A DNA stretch of 64,000 nt, from the NCBI RefSeq assembly GCF_030063455.1, contig NZ_JASITB010000009.1:1-64000 (forward strand), in the 5' to 3' direction. A program made the translations under genes and the position numbers. The notes beneath the pieces were generated by a model. That model saw nothing but the letters and a program-made list of their open reading frames with translations, was not told where the DNA came from and did not search any database. Shown here in pieces: positions 28,131-35,250 of the stretch. Position 1 is the stretch's first letter, and every line of letters begins with the position of its first letter. Source of the DNA: Cryobacterium sp. PH31-O1 (lineage in GTDB: Bacteria; Actinomycetota; Actinomycetes; Actinomycetales; Microbacteriaceae).

Positions 28131-28882
28131 TACTGCAACACCTCCACGAGCTCTGCGGTAGAAATGCGTCGTCCGGTGAAGAACGGAATCTCTTCGCGCA
28201 CATGGCGGCGGGCCTCGGTGTCGCGCAGGCCGCGCATCAGGTCGACGAGCTCGGTGAGTTCGTCGCTCTCGATCGGCAGCAACCACTCGTAATCGCCGAG
28301 GGCGAAGGCCGAGACGGTGTTAGCGATGGCTCCACGGTAGGCGGCGCCCTTTCGACCGTGGTCGGCCAGCATCTTGCTACGCTCGTCCTCCGGCAGCAGG
28401 TACCACTCGAAGCTGCGCACAAAGGGGTAGATGGTAAGCCAAGCCTTCGGCTCGACCCCCCGCAGAAAACCGGGGACGTGGCTCTTGTTGAACTCGGCGT
28501 CGCGGTGCACGCCCATGGCATTCCAGGTGGGCAGCAGGCTCTTGAGCAGGCGGCTGCGGCGCAGTTCGCGATTGGCCCACTGCAGGGTCTCGGCGTTGTC
28601 AGCGTGGGTCCAGATCATGACGTCGGCGTCGGCCTTGAGGCCGGAAACATCGTAGAAGCCGCGCACGGTGACACCCTCAGCTTCGATGAGGGACACAACG
28701 TCGTCGAGCTCGTTCACGGCGTGCGGAACATCGCGGCCGTCGAGGTCATCGGGGTTGTGCGGATCTTTTCGCAGAACGGTGAAAAGAGTGAAGCCTTGCG
28801 GTGAAGCCGCGGGTACTTCGAGATCGGTGGGGGTGGTGGGCTGAACGCTGGGTACTGCCTCTCCGGCAGCCGGGTGAGTCAT
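28130..28882 (-). CDS. hemQ: Coproheme decarboxylase ChdC (HemQ)
   Basis: 250 residues. Final step of the coproporphyrin pathway: oxidative decarboxylation of coproheme to heme b. The chlorite dismutase-like fold is shown by GFTLFTVLRK, VRGFYDVSGLKADADVMIWTHAD, the Tyr-containing YPFVRSFEWYLLP and the heme-ligand region DHGRKGAAYRG. A 30-residue N-terminal extension precedes the fold. First gene of the six-gene heme operon. It indicates that HemY here acts as a coproporphyrinogen oxidase. Confidence 0.95.
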   Translation of the reverse strand: MTHPAAGEAVPSVQPTTPTDLEVPAASPQGFTLFTVLRKDPHNPDDLDGRDVPHAVNELDDVVSLIEAEGVTVRGFYDVSGLKADADVMIWTHADNAETLQWANRELRRSRLLKSLLPTWNAMGVHRDAEFNKSHVPGFLRGVEPKAWLTIYPFVRSFEWYLLPEDERSKMLADHGRKGAAYRGAIANTVSAFALGDYEWLLPIESDELTELVDLMRGLRDTEARRHVREEIPFFTGRRISTAELVEVLQ

Positions 28883-28953
28883 AGCTCTAGTGTGCTCCGT
28901 ATTGGTCCCGGTACCAAAATGAGCGCTGCCGTTCCTGTGAACCCGCCCGAAAG

Positions 28954-29235
28954 CTAGCGGTTTCTGGCCACCGCAGAAGCGCCGAACCAGACGATGACGC
29001 CCACCACGGTCGCCGCGCCGAGCGCTATGCCCACCAAGGCGGCCGGGCTGTCTTCGCCGAGCTGACGCAGGGCGTGGGTCAGGCGACGTCGTTTGATGCG
29101 CAGCTGCTTGGGCAGGTTCAACTTGTACTCGATCGCATCGAGCGTCGAGGCAAGGTCGGCGCGTGCGTGCCGCGCTTCGGAGCGCAGATCGCCGATACCG
29201 TGCTTTTCGATCTCAGTGCTGCTATTTGTGGTCAT
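28954..29235 (-). CDS. DUF3618-type small membrane protein
   Basis: 93 residues. The N-terminal half is helical and charged (IGDLRSEARHARADLASTLDAIEYKLNLPKQLR, the DUF3618 signature). A single C-terminal membrane helix follows (AALVGIALGAATVVGVIVWFGASAV). ATG 29235 overlaps the end of the upstream holin-like gene by 14 nt; translational coupling is likely. Typically found next to the holin-like gene in actinobacteria. Function unknown, probably at the cytoplasmic membrane. Confidence 0.75.
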   Translation of the reverse strand: MTTNSSTEIEKHGIGDLRSEARHARADLASTLDAIEYKLNLPKQLRIKRRRLTHALRQLGEDSPAALVGIALGAATVVGVIVWFGASAVARNR

Positions 29236-29641
29236 ATTCGCCAACTCCCTTGAATGCATCTGCGTCTGCACGGATGCTCGCGTGTACGCCCTCAGGGTCG
29301 GGTTTGGTAGCCGCCTTCACCCGATTCACACCGATCAGCACGAGGATGACGGCCACGAGCACAAGTGCCACCGCCACGATGAGGGTGGCCAGCCAGAGCG
29401 GCAGCACCAGGGCCAGCGCGATCACCGCGAGGGCGACGAACACGCCGAGGGCGAAAAAGAGGATGGCGCCGGCCACCACGAAGAGGGCGGCACCGACCCC
29501 GACGTTTTTGGCCTTCGTGGCGAACTCGGCCTTGAAGGCGTCGAGTTCGGCTCTGACGAGGGCGCTGATCTGGCCGGGCAGCTCCCCGATCAGGGCGAGC
29601 AACGGGCGTTTGCTCTTCGGGTTGAATCCACTGCTAGTCAC
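29222..29641 (-). CDS. Phage holin-family (superfamily III-like) membrane protein
   Basis: 139 residues with two long hydrophobic segments (about 50-75 and 82-105) separated by a short turn, preceded by an amphipathic helix (LIGELPGQISALVRAELDAFKAEFATKAKNVG). This is the pattern of the actinobacterial PF07332-like holin proteins found on chromosomes next to DUF3618; these are not prophage lysis genes. Middle gene of a three-gene minus-strand set inserted between hemQ and hemY. Confidence 0.72.
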   Translation of the reverse strand: MTSSGFNPKSKRPLLALIGELPGQISALVRAELDAFKAEFATKAKNVGVGAALFVVAGAILFFALGVFVALAVIALALVLPLWLATLIVAVALVLVAVILVLIGVNRVKAATKPDPEGVHASIRADADAFKGVGEYDHK

Positions 29642-29703
29642 GGATTGCCTTCCCTACGTTCGGGTGTCAGTGTTTCAGGGGTCTGAATTCTACGAGTACG
29701 TGG

Positions 29704-30075
29704 TTAGATCGCGGCCGTGTCGTCGGCGTTCGCTGCAGGCTTCGCCTTCGGCTTCGGCTTTGGCTTTGCGGCGGCCGGGTGCCTTGTGGCGGTGGTGGCC
29801 GGGGTGGTGGCCGCATCCGCTTTGCTGGCGGCTCGCTTCTTCTTCGCCGCAGCCTGGGTGACCGCCTTCTTGCCCGCCTTGAAGAGCGTGGTGGGAACGT
29901 CACCGACCAGTTCAAGGGCGGCGTCGCGCACCTCGGTCACCCGGCGCTGCACCGGTTTGGCGTTCCACAGATCATTGGCGGCGGCAGCGATCTGGTCGTA
30001 ACGTTTGCGGCCGGCACGCGCACCGAGCACATAGCCGACGAGTCCGCCCGTGATGAACAGAAGCTTTCCGCGCAT
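29704..30075 (-). CDS. Small protein with YtxH-like N-terminus and basic Lys/Ala/Pro tail
   Basis: 123 residues. Begins MRGKLLFITGGLVGYVLGARAGRKRYDQI, a membrane-associated opening found in YtxH-like actinobacterial proteins, then an amphipathic helix and, from about residue 75, a low-complexity Ala/Lys/Thr/Pro tail (with AKPKPKPKAKP) resembling histone-like tails. GTGGAGACTCA precedes ATG as ribosome site. 62 nt upstream of the holin-like gene, probably same transcript. Function unknown; envelope stress or nucleic-acid/wall contact are guesses. Confidence 0.68.
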   Translation of the reverse strand: MRGKLLFITGGLVGYVLGARAGRKRYDQIAAAANDLWNAKPVQRRVTEVRDAALELVGDVPTTLFKAGKKAVTQAAAKKKRAASKADAATTPATTATRHPAAAKPKPKPKAKPAANADDTAAI

Positions 30076-30245
30076 TGAGTCTCCACTCTCGTAAGGTCTC
30101 CCCAGAGTAACCCGGTTCGCCGCTTCGGTCTCTGGTGCTGCCGGGTATGTCTCGAAGTGCTCGTATCAATACAGGAAGTGCACAGTTTCGTGGTTGGGGA
30201 TGCGCCGCGTGCTCAACCGGATCCCGAGCGCCGTTCTTCTCGGCG

Positions 30246-30338
30246 TAGCGTGCAGAACTGCGGAGACTACGGCGAATCAGGCTCCCCGCTGCCTAATCTC
30301 GATGTTCACCTCAAGAATCTCCGCAGTTATGCACGCTA
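30246..30338. repeat. Long inverted repeat, 3' of hemY (related to 5282-5374)
   Basis: Two 21-bp arms (30246-30266 and 30318-30338) pair with one mismatch around a 51-nt loop; the arm core is GCAGAACTGCGGAGA. The right arm includes the hemY stop codon (30336-30338). Core sequence on both arms is identical to the element after putA at 5282-5374, and the flanking loop also shows similarity (GTTCA-CC-AA before the right arm). No gene is present between 30076 and 30335. Confidence 0.88.
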
Positions 30339-31895
30339 GAGGTCGGGAGCGGTGATGGTGAGGCCGAGGGCGGCGTGCCGAATGCGGTCGCCGGCCTCGA
30401 GGGCGTGCGGAATGACCGAGGCGAGGCCGGTTCCGGCGAGCCAGGCGCCGGTGATCTCGAGCGCTGGGGTCCGGGCGACGGCTTCGCGCACCCGTTGCGC
30501 ACGTTCGGGCGCCCCGAGCGTCGCCGGCGAGAGGGCATCGCGCCACTCGGTGCGGGCGAAGGCGCGCACGCTGCTCGCCGGCAGCGGCACCCCGAGCAGA
30601 ACGGACGCGTCGTGCAGCGCGAGTGCCTGCAGCTCATCGTCGCTGAGGTCGTCGGTGGGGTTGGGGTGGCCGGCGCGACCGTAGGAGAGCCGCACGACGT
30701 GGCGGCCGGGCCCGGCGGCCTGAGCCACCCAGGCCCACTTCGCGGTGACATGGGTGAGGGCCTTGGCGGTGACATCGGGCGCGTCGATGGCGACGAGCAC
30801 GCCGGTTCCGCGCGGATGGGCGTCGAGGGCGGGCGCGTCGAGCACGAGCGAGGTGAGCGTGACGGCGGTCGGGGCCGGCCAGTCGAGTTCGGCAAGCGCG
30901 TCGAACTGGGCGCCGAGCGGATTGACCAGTCGCAGGGCCTGCGCGCCCTGGGTTGCGACGATCACGTACCGGGCCGTGAGGGTTGCCGTGGCGGGCGCTG
31001 CGTCGGAAGGCGCTGCAGTTGCGGGCACAGTGGGGTCGGAGTCGACGGGGTCGGCTTCCGCTGGTCGGGTGACCGTGACGCTCCAGGTGGGCGCGTCGTC
31101 CGTGCCGGATCGGGCTAGGGTTTCGGCCGTGGTCGAGGTCAGAATGGTCACGTTGTGGCGGTCAAGGGCGGCTACGAGTGCGGCGGGCAGGCTGGCCATG
31201 CCGCCGAGCAGTCCGCCAACGTTGGAGCCGGCCGGGGCGCCGGCGCGCAGGGCAGAGACGGCGCCGGAGAGCGATCCGGCGGTGGTGAGGGCACGGTTGA
31301 GTCCGGGGGCGACGACGTCGATCTCGAGGTCGACGGCGCTGGTCGTGTAGACGCCGGAGGCGACCGGTTCGACGAGGCGGTCGAGCACACGCGCTCCCAT
31401 GCGCTTCTTCACGAGTTCGCCGAGGCTGTGCTCGCGGCCGATGGTGAGTACGGGCATGAGCCGGTCGAGGTAGGCGCGCAGCGAGCCGCTCCAGCCGATG
31501 ACCCGGCGCACGTCGTCGGCGAGCGGCGATCCGGGAATGCCGAGAACGCCGGCCTTGGGCAGCGGAACGCTCACCGCGGCATCCGTTCCTGAGCGCCGTG
31601 AACGGGATGGGAGGGCTGGCAGGTGCAGCCATGCCCCGGCTACGTTGGGCGCGACGACCTGGTCGGTGAGGCCGAGATCTTCGATGAAGGCGGCCACGGT
31701 GCCGCCGCGCACCGCGAAACTCTCGGCACCGCTGTCGAGGCTGAGCCCGTCGAGAACGTGGCCGGCGACCGGGCCGCCCACGGCATCCGTTGCCTCGATA
31801 ATGGTGACGCTGAGCCCCACCTGGGCGCATTCGCGGGCGGCCACCATGCCGGCCACGCCACCGCCAATGACGAGAACATCGATCGGTGTGGTCAT
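30336..31895 (-). CDS. hemY: Coproporphyrinogen III oxidase (HemY/CgoX, protoporphyrinogen oxidase family)
   Basis: 519 residues. FAD enzyme with VLVIGGGVAGMVAARECAQVG (residues 8-28) and an EATDAVGGP segment for FAD binding. In organisms with HemQ this protein oxidises coproporphyrinogen III to coproporphyrin III with oxygen. Longer than usual, partly from an Ala/Pro/Asp-rich insert (TRPAEADPVDSDPTVPATAAP, about 285-310). It follows hemE by 10 nt. The stop lies inside a long inverted repeat that probably ends this two-gene operon. Confidence 0.93.
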   Translation of the reverse strand: MTTPIDVLVIGGGVAGMVAARECAQVGLSVTIIEATDAVGGPVAGHVLDGLSLDSGAESFAVRGGTVAAFIEDLGLTDQVVAPNVAGAWLHLPALPSRSRRSGTDAAVSVPLPKAGVLGIPGSPLADDVRRVIGWSGSLRAYLDRLMPVLTIGREHSLGELVKKRMGARVLDRLVEPVASGVYTTSAVDLEIDVVAPGLNRALTTAGSLSGAVSALRAGAPAGSNVGGLLGGMASLPAALVAALDRHNVTILTSTTAETLARSGTDDAPTWSVTVTRPAEADPVDSDPTVPATAAPSDAAPATATLTARYVIVATQGAQALRLVNPLGAQFDALAELDWPAPTAVTLTSLVLDAPALDAHPRGTGVLVAIDAPDVTAKALTHVTAKWAWVAQAAGPGRHVVRLSYGRAGHPNPTDDLSDDELQALALHDASVLLGVPLPASSVRAFARTEWRDALSPATLGAPERAQRVREAVARTPALEITGAWLAGTGLASVIPHALEAGDRIRHAALGLTITAPDL

Positions 31896-31905
31896 GTTGC
31901 TGCTC

Positions 31906-33048
31906 CTATTCGGCCGCGCTCACGTCGTGCACAAGGCCGACCAGGCGAGTCAGCACATCGGGGTCGGTGCCCGGCGGAACACCGTGGCCGAGATTGAGTA
32001 CGTGGGCCGGTGCGGTGCGTCCACGTTCGAGCACGTCGCGCACGTGCGCTTCGAGCACGGGCCAGGGTGCTGCAAGCAGGGCCGGGTCGACGTTGCCCTG
32101 TACCGGAACGGCGCCGCCGAGCCGACGGTTGGCCTCGTCGAGCGGCACCCGGTAGTCGACGCCCACGACGTCGGCACCGATGTTGTGCATTTCTTTGAGC
32201 AGTTCGCCCGTTCCCACACCGAAGTGCACGATTGGCACGTTGCGGTCGGTTTGTTCTTCGTCAGCGCCAGGCACGCGGTAGGTCAGGTCGCGCACGTGGG
32301 CGATCGCCGCGGCCGAGGCCGGGGCAACGGATGCCGCATAGTCGGCCAGCGAGAGCGCTCCGGCCCAAGAGTCGAACAGTTGGGCGGCGCTGGCGCCGGC
32401 AAGCACCTGCGCCCGCAGGAACCGGCCGGTGACGTCGGCGGTCCAGGCCATGAGCTTCGCCCAGGCCTCGGGCTCAGAGTGCATGAGCGTTCGCGCGTGG
32501 ATGTGATCCTTCGACGGCCCGCCCTCGACCAGGTACGCGGCGAGGGTGAACGGGGCGCCGGCGAAGCCGATCAGCGGGGTCGATCCGAGCTGGGCGACCG
32601 CGAGCTCGACGGCGGCGCTGATTGGGGCGAGGGTCGTTTCGAGCAGGGCGGGGTCGAGAGAGGTGAGCTCGTCGACATCCGCTGCGGTGCGTACCGCCTT
32701 GCCCAGAACGGGACCCTTGCCGGCCACGATCGACACGTCGACACCGACGAGCTTGAGCGGAACGACGATGTCGCTGAAGAAGATTCCGGCATCGACATTG
32801 TGGCGACGCACCGGCTGCAACGAGATTTCGCTGGCCAATTCGGGGTCAAGGCACACGTCGAGCATGCGCGTTCCCACCCGCAACTCGCGGTATTCGGGCA
32901 GTGATCGACCGGCCTGCCTCATGAACCACACCGGCGTCACGGCGGGCCGGGTGCCCTGGTAGGCCTGGATCAGGCGGGAATCGGCGGTGAGGCCGGAGGA
33001 GAGTGGATGCTGCGCGTCGAGGATCATCTCGCCCATTCTCTCAAACAT
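31906..33048 (-). CDS. hemE: Uroporphyrinogen decarboxylase
   Basis: About 380 residues. Decarboxylates the four acetates of uroporphyrinogen III to coproporphyrinogen III. The signature PVWFMRQAGRSLPEYR is present near the N-terminus, with FSDIVVPLKLVGVDVS and GFAGAPFTLAAYLVEGG further on. The start is uncertain: ATG 33048 is given, while ATG 33036 or 33027 (MILDAQHPL, with GAGAGA about 9 nt upstream) are equally plausible. First gene of hemE-hemY, divergent from hemA. Confidence 0.94.
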   Translation of the reverse strand: MFERMGEMILDAQHPLSSGLTADSRLIQAYQGTRPAVTPVWFMRQAGRSLPEYRELRVGTRMLDVCLDPELASEISLQPVRRHNVDAGIFFSDIVVPLKLVGVDVSIVAGKGPVLGKAVRTAADVDELTSLDPALLETTLAPISAAVELAVAQLGSTPLIGFAGAPFTLAAYLVEGGPSKDHIHARTLMHSEPEAWAKLMAWTADVTGRFLRAQVLAGASAAQLFDSWAGALSLADYAASVAPASAAAIAHVRDLTYRVPGADEEQTDRNVPIVHFGVGTGELLKEMHNIGADVVGVDYRVPLDEANRRLGGAVPVQGNVDPALLAAPWPVLEAHVRDVLERGRTAPAHVLNLGHGVPPGTDPDVLTRLVGLVHDVSAAE

Positions 33049-33099
33049 CCCTGACCCTGCGCGACGTGATGGTACAGCAAGAAGTCGTAGAATCATCTA
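33049..33099. promoter_or_regulatory. Back-to-back hemE / hemA promoters
   Basis: TAGAAT (33088-33093, plus) lies exactly 6 nt before the hemA GTG at 33100, predicting a leaderless hemA message. TACCAT (33074-33069, minus) would start the hemE message near 33062. The two -10 boxes are only 13 bp apart, so polymerases starting hemA and hemE compete for the same DNA. Confidence 0.55.
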
Positions 33100-34467
33100 G
33101 TGCTCATTCTTCTGTCCGCCAGTCACAAAAACTCCACCTTCGATGTGCTGGAGAAATTGTCTGTGGGCGGAGGGTCATCGGCCATTCGCATGGTCGAGCA
33201 GCACGGGCCGCTCAGCGGCGCCGTCGTCGTCGCGACCTGCAACCGATTCGAGGCCTACCTCGATCTGGCTGAGCCGTACGGCGTGTCTCCGCTTCCCGCC
33301 GTCTACGCCGCCATTGAGGCCGTGAGCGCCAGCAGCGGGCTCGACGCCGATATTCTGCGCGACAATCTCACCCTCGTGCACGGCAACGGTGTCGCCGAGC
33401 ACCTCTTCGCCGTGACCAGCGGGCTCGAATCGGTCGTCGTCGGTGAGGTCGAAATCGCCGGTCAGGTGCGCCGTGCCCTCGAGCAGGCTCGCGCCGACGG
33501 CACCACGAGCCCCGAACTCGAGCGCCTGTTTCAACGGGCCTCTCAGACCTCTCGCGGCGTGAAGAACCGCACCGGAATCGGCTCGGCCGGCCGCTCGATC
33601 GTGCGCCTCGCCCTCGAACTGGCCGAGAGCCGGGTCAGCGACTGGTCGAGCGCCCGCATCCTGCTGGTTGGTACCGGTCGCTACGCGGGCGCCTCGCTCG
33701 CCGCCCTGCGCGACCGCGGAGCCGAGAACGTGCGCGTCTATTCACCGTCCGGTCGCGCCGTCGGATTCGCCACCTCCCACAGCATCGACGCCGTTCCGAC
33801 CGAGGATTTCGCCGCCGAGGTCGCGCGCGCCGATGTTGTCGTCACCTGCACCCTGCGCGACGACCACGTCATCGACGCCGCCCTGATCACCCGCGGTCGT
33901 GCCGAAATCGGCACGGACCCGTTCGCGATCGCCGGCGCCACCGCCGAGGCCCCAGCTCGACTCTGCCCGGCCGACTCCGGCCCCGAAGCACCGCCGCAAC
34001 TCATCATCGACCTCGGGCTGCCCCGAAACGTGGCTCCCGATGTGACCCTCGTTCCCGGTGTCGAACTGCTCGACCTCGAGACCATCAGCATCCACGCCCC
34101 GCTCGAAGAGCTCAACGCCACGACCGAAGCCCGCGAGATCGTCGGCAGGGCCGCCCGCAAATTCTCCGACGTAGCCGAAGAGCAGAGCCTCACCCCGGCC
34201 GTGGTCGCCCTGCGCAGCTACGTGTTCGAGCTGCGCGACGCCGAAATCGCCCGGGCACGCAGCCGCGGCGACTCGAGCGAAGCCACCGAGTCGGCCCTGC
34301 GTCACCTGGCCGGCGTACTGCTCCACACCCCCATGGTGCGCGCCCGCGACCTCGCCCGCGCCGGAGCGCAAGACGCCTACCTCGGGGGGCTCGACGCCCT
34401 GTTCGGCATCGATATCACCCTGCCAGCCGCAGGTGCAGCGGATGGCGCCGGCTCGCTGGCGTCCTAG
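33100..34467 (+). CDS. hemA: Glutamyl-tRNA reductase
   Basis: 455 residues. First committed step of the C5 route: reduces Glu-tRNA(Glu) to glutamate-1-semialdehyde with NADPH. MLILLSASHKNSTFDVLEKLS and the catalytic Cys in VVATCNRFEAY (near 50) are diagnostic, as is GLESVVVGEVEIAGQVRRAL. The dinucleotide domain (ILLVGTGRYAGASLAALRDRG, about 188-208) and C-terminal dimerisation helix follow. GTG 33100 matches the family start and the predicted transcription start. A long inverted repeat follows 34 nt after the stop. Confidence 0.96.
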   Translation: MLILLSASHKNSTFDVLEKLSVGGGSSAIRMVEQHGPLSGAVVVATCNRFEAYLDLAEPYGVSPLPAVYAAIEAVSASSGLDADILRDNLTLVHGNGVAEHLFAVTSGLESVVVGEVEIAGQVRRALEQARADGTTSPELERLFQRASQTSRGVKNRTGIGSAGRSIVRLALELAESRVSDWSSARILLVGTGRYAGASLAALRDRGAENVRVYSPSGRAVGFATSHSIDAVPTEDFAAEVARADVVVTCTLRDDHVIDAALITRGRAEIGTDPFAIAGATAEAPARLCPADSGPEAPPQLIIDLGLPRNVAPDVTLVPGVELLDLETISIHAPLEELNATTEAREIVGRAARKFSDVAEEQSLTPAVVALRSYVFELRDAEIARARSRGDSSEATESALRHLAGVLLHTPMVRARDLARAGAQDAYLGGLDALFGIDITLPAAGAADGAGSLAS

Positions 34468-34501
34468 CCCATCCGGCGACCATCACGGTTCGATGCCTGT
34501 A

Positions 34502-34592
34502 GCTAATTCAGGAAATCGACCCGGTCATCCGCTGCCCAACCCTGGAAATAGCGCACCCGCAGCGTCCGTTAGCTCGCATTTCCTGAATTAGC
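34502..34592. repeat. Long inverted repeat between hemA and adh remnant
   Basis: Perfect 15-bp arms GCTAATTCAGGAAAT (34502-34516) and ATTTCCTGAATTAGC (34578-34592) enclose 61 nt, inside which CGCTGC (34530-34535) / GCAGCG (34559-34564) can form a second stem. It lies 34 nt after the hemA stop, between convergent genes. Arms are AT-richer than the neighbourhood and unrelated in sequence to those at 5282 and 30246, though the plan is the same. Confidence 0.85.
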
Positions 34593-34906
34593 CACGCCTG
34601 GCGGGAGAACAGGCTCAAAGTGGGTGGGTGAGTTCGATCAGGGTGACGCCGGCCGAAGCGCCGGGAGTAGACATCGCGGCCAGAGCCGCTGGCGCTTCGG
34701 CCAGGGTGATTCGGCGGCTGATCAGCTCTGCGGGACGCAGTCGGCCGGTCAAGACAAGGTCGAGTAGCGCCGCGTAGTCGTGGGCGGGCATGCCGTGGCT
34801 GCCGAGCACGGTTAGTTCGCGCGCGATCACCGTTCCCAGCGGCAGGCGCGGGTCGGCGGCCAACAGGCGAATCTGCACGTGCCGCCCGCGGGTGGCCAGC
34901 GAGCGG

Positions 34907-34936
34907 ATGGCGATGGCGATGGCGATGGCGATGGCC
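34907..34936. repeat. Hexanucleotide microsatellite at the adh deletion junction
   Basis: Five tandem units, ATGGCG four times and then ATGGCC, exactly where the N-terminal and C-terminal fragments of the alcohol dehydrogenase remnant meet. No other run of this length was noticed in the window. Confidence 0.9.
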
Positions 34937-35199
34937 ACGGTGTTTTCCCGGGCTGGGTCTGGTTGCGGCAGACCTGCCCGTTACCCACGTCGCACTCCGC
35001 CCACTCTCCGCAGGCGCAGACGAACGGCACGGTCGCCCGCTGGCCCACTCGGAACCGACGCACGAGCGGCCCGACCGCATCGATCACGCCGACCAGTTCG
35101 TGCCCGCGAACGTGCGGCAGCGCGATATCGGCGTCGTGGCCGAGCCAGCCGTGCCAGTCGCTGCGGCAGAAGGACGGTGGCCTCCACACGCACGATAAA

Positions 35200-35227
35200 G
35201 CCGGCCGCGGGCCGGCCCGCGGCCGGC
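35200..35227. repeat. Perfect 28-bp GC palindrome
   Basis: Arms GCCGGCCGCGGGCC (35200-35213) and GGCCCGCGGCCGGC (35214-35227) are adjacent with no loop. Located 23 nt after the glyS stop codon and at the truncated 5' end of the alcohol dehydrogenase remnant. Without a loop it cannot form a normal RNA terminator hairpin without losing central pairs; it could be a protein-binding or recombination-scar sequence. Confidence 0.85.
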
Positions 35228-35250
35228 GCCGCAGCATCCGTTTCTAGCCG

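Larger units (their letters stand above)
34615..35240 (-). pseudogene. Zinc-dependent alcohol dehydrogenase remnant
   Basis: Fragments of a zinc-dependent alcohol dehydrogenase in different frames. The 5' part reads GFIVRVEAT, then after a frameshift [12 protein letters not shown], the zinc-site stretch HVRGHELVG and [26 protein letters not shown]. The coding then breaks at an (ATGGCG) repeat, and a third frame gives the C-terminus [40 protein letters not shown] to the stop. About 130 residues of the middle, including the NAD-binding core, are missing. The first 20 or so codons are also absent; their place is taken by a 28-bp palindrome near the glyS stop. Cannot be functional. Confidence 0.88.

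Noticed and set aside
29222..29641. Holin-like gene considered as evidence of a prophage.
   Set aside because: No integrase, lysin, capsid or attachment site nearby; the gene pairs with DUF3618, as on many actinobacterial chromosomes.
34907..34936. Short tandem repeat considered as a CRISPR or as a phase-variable switch.
   Set aside because: Units are 6 bp with no spacers, so not CRISPR; the gene it lies in already lacks its core domain, so length changes could not restore function.
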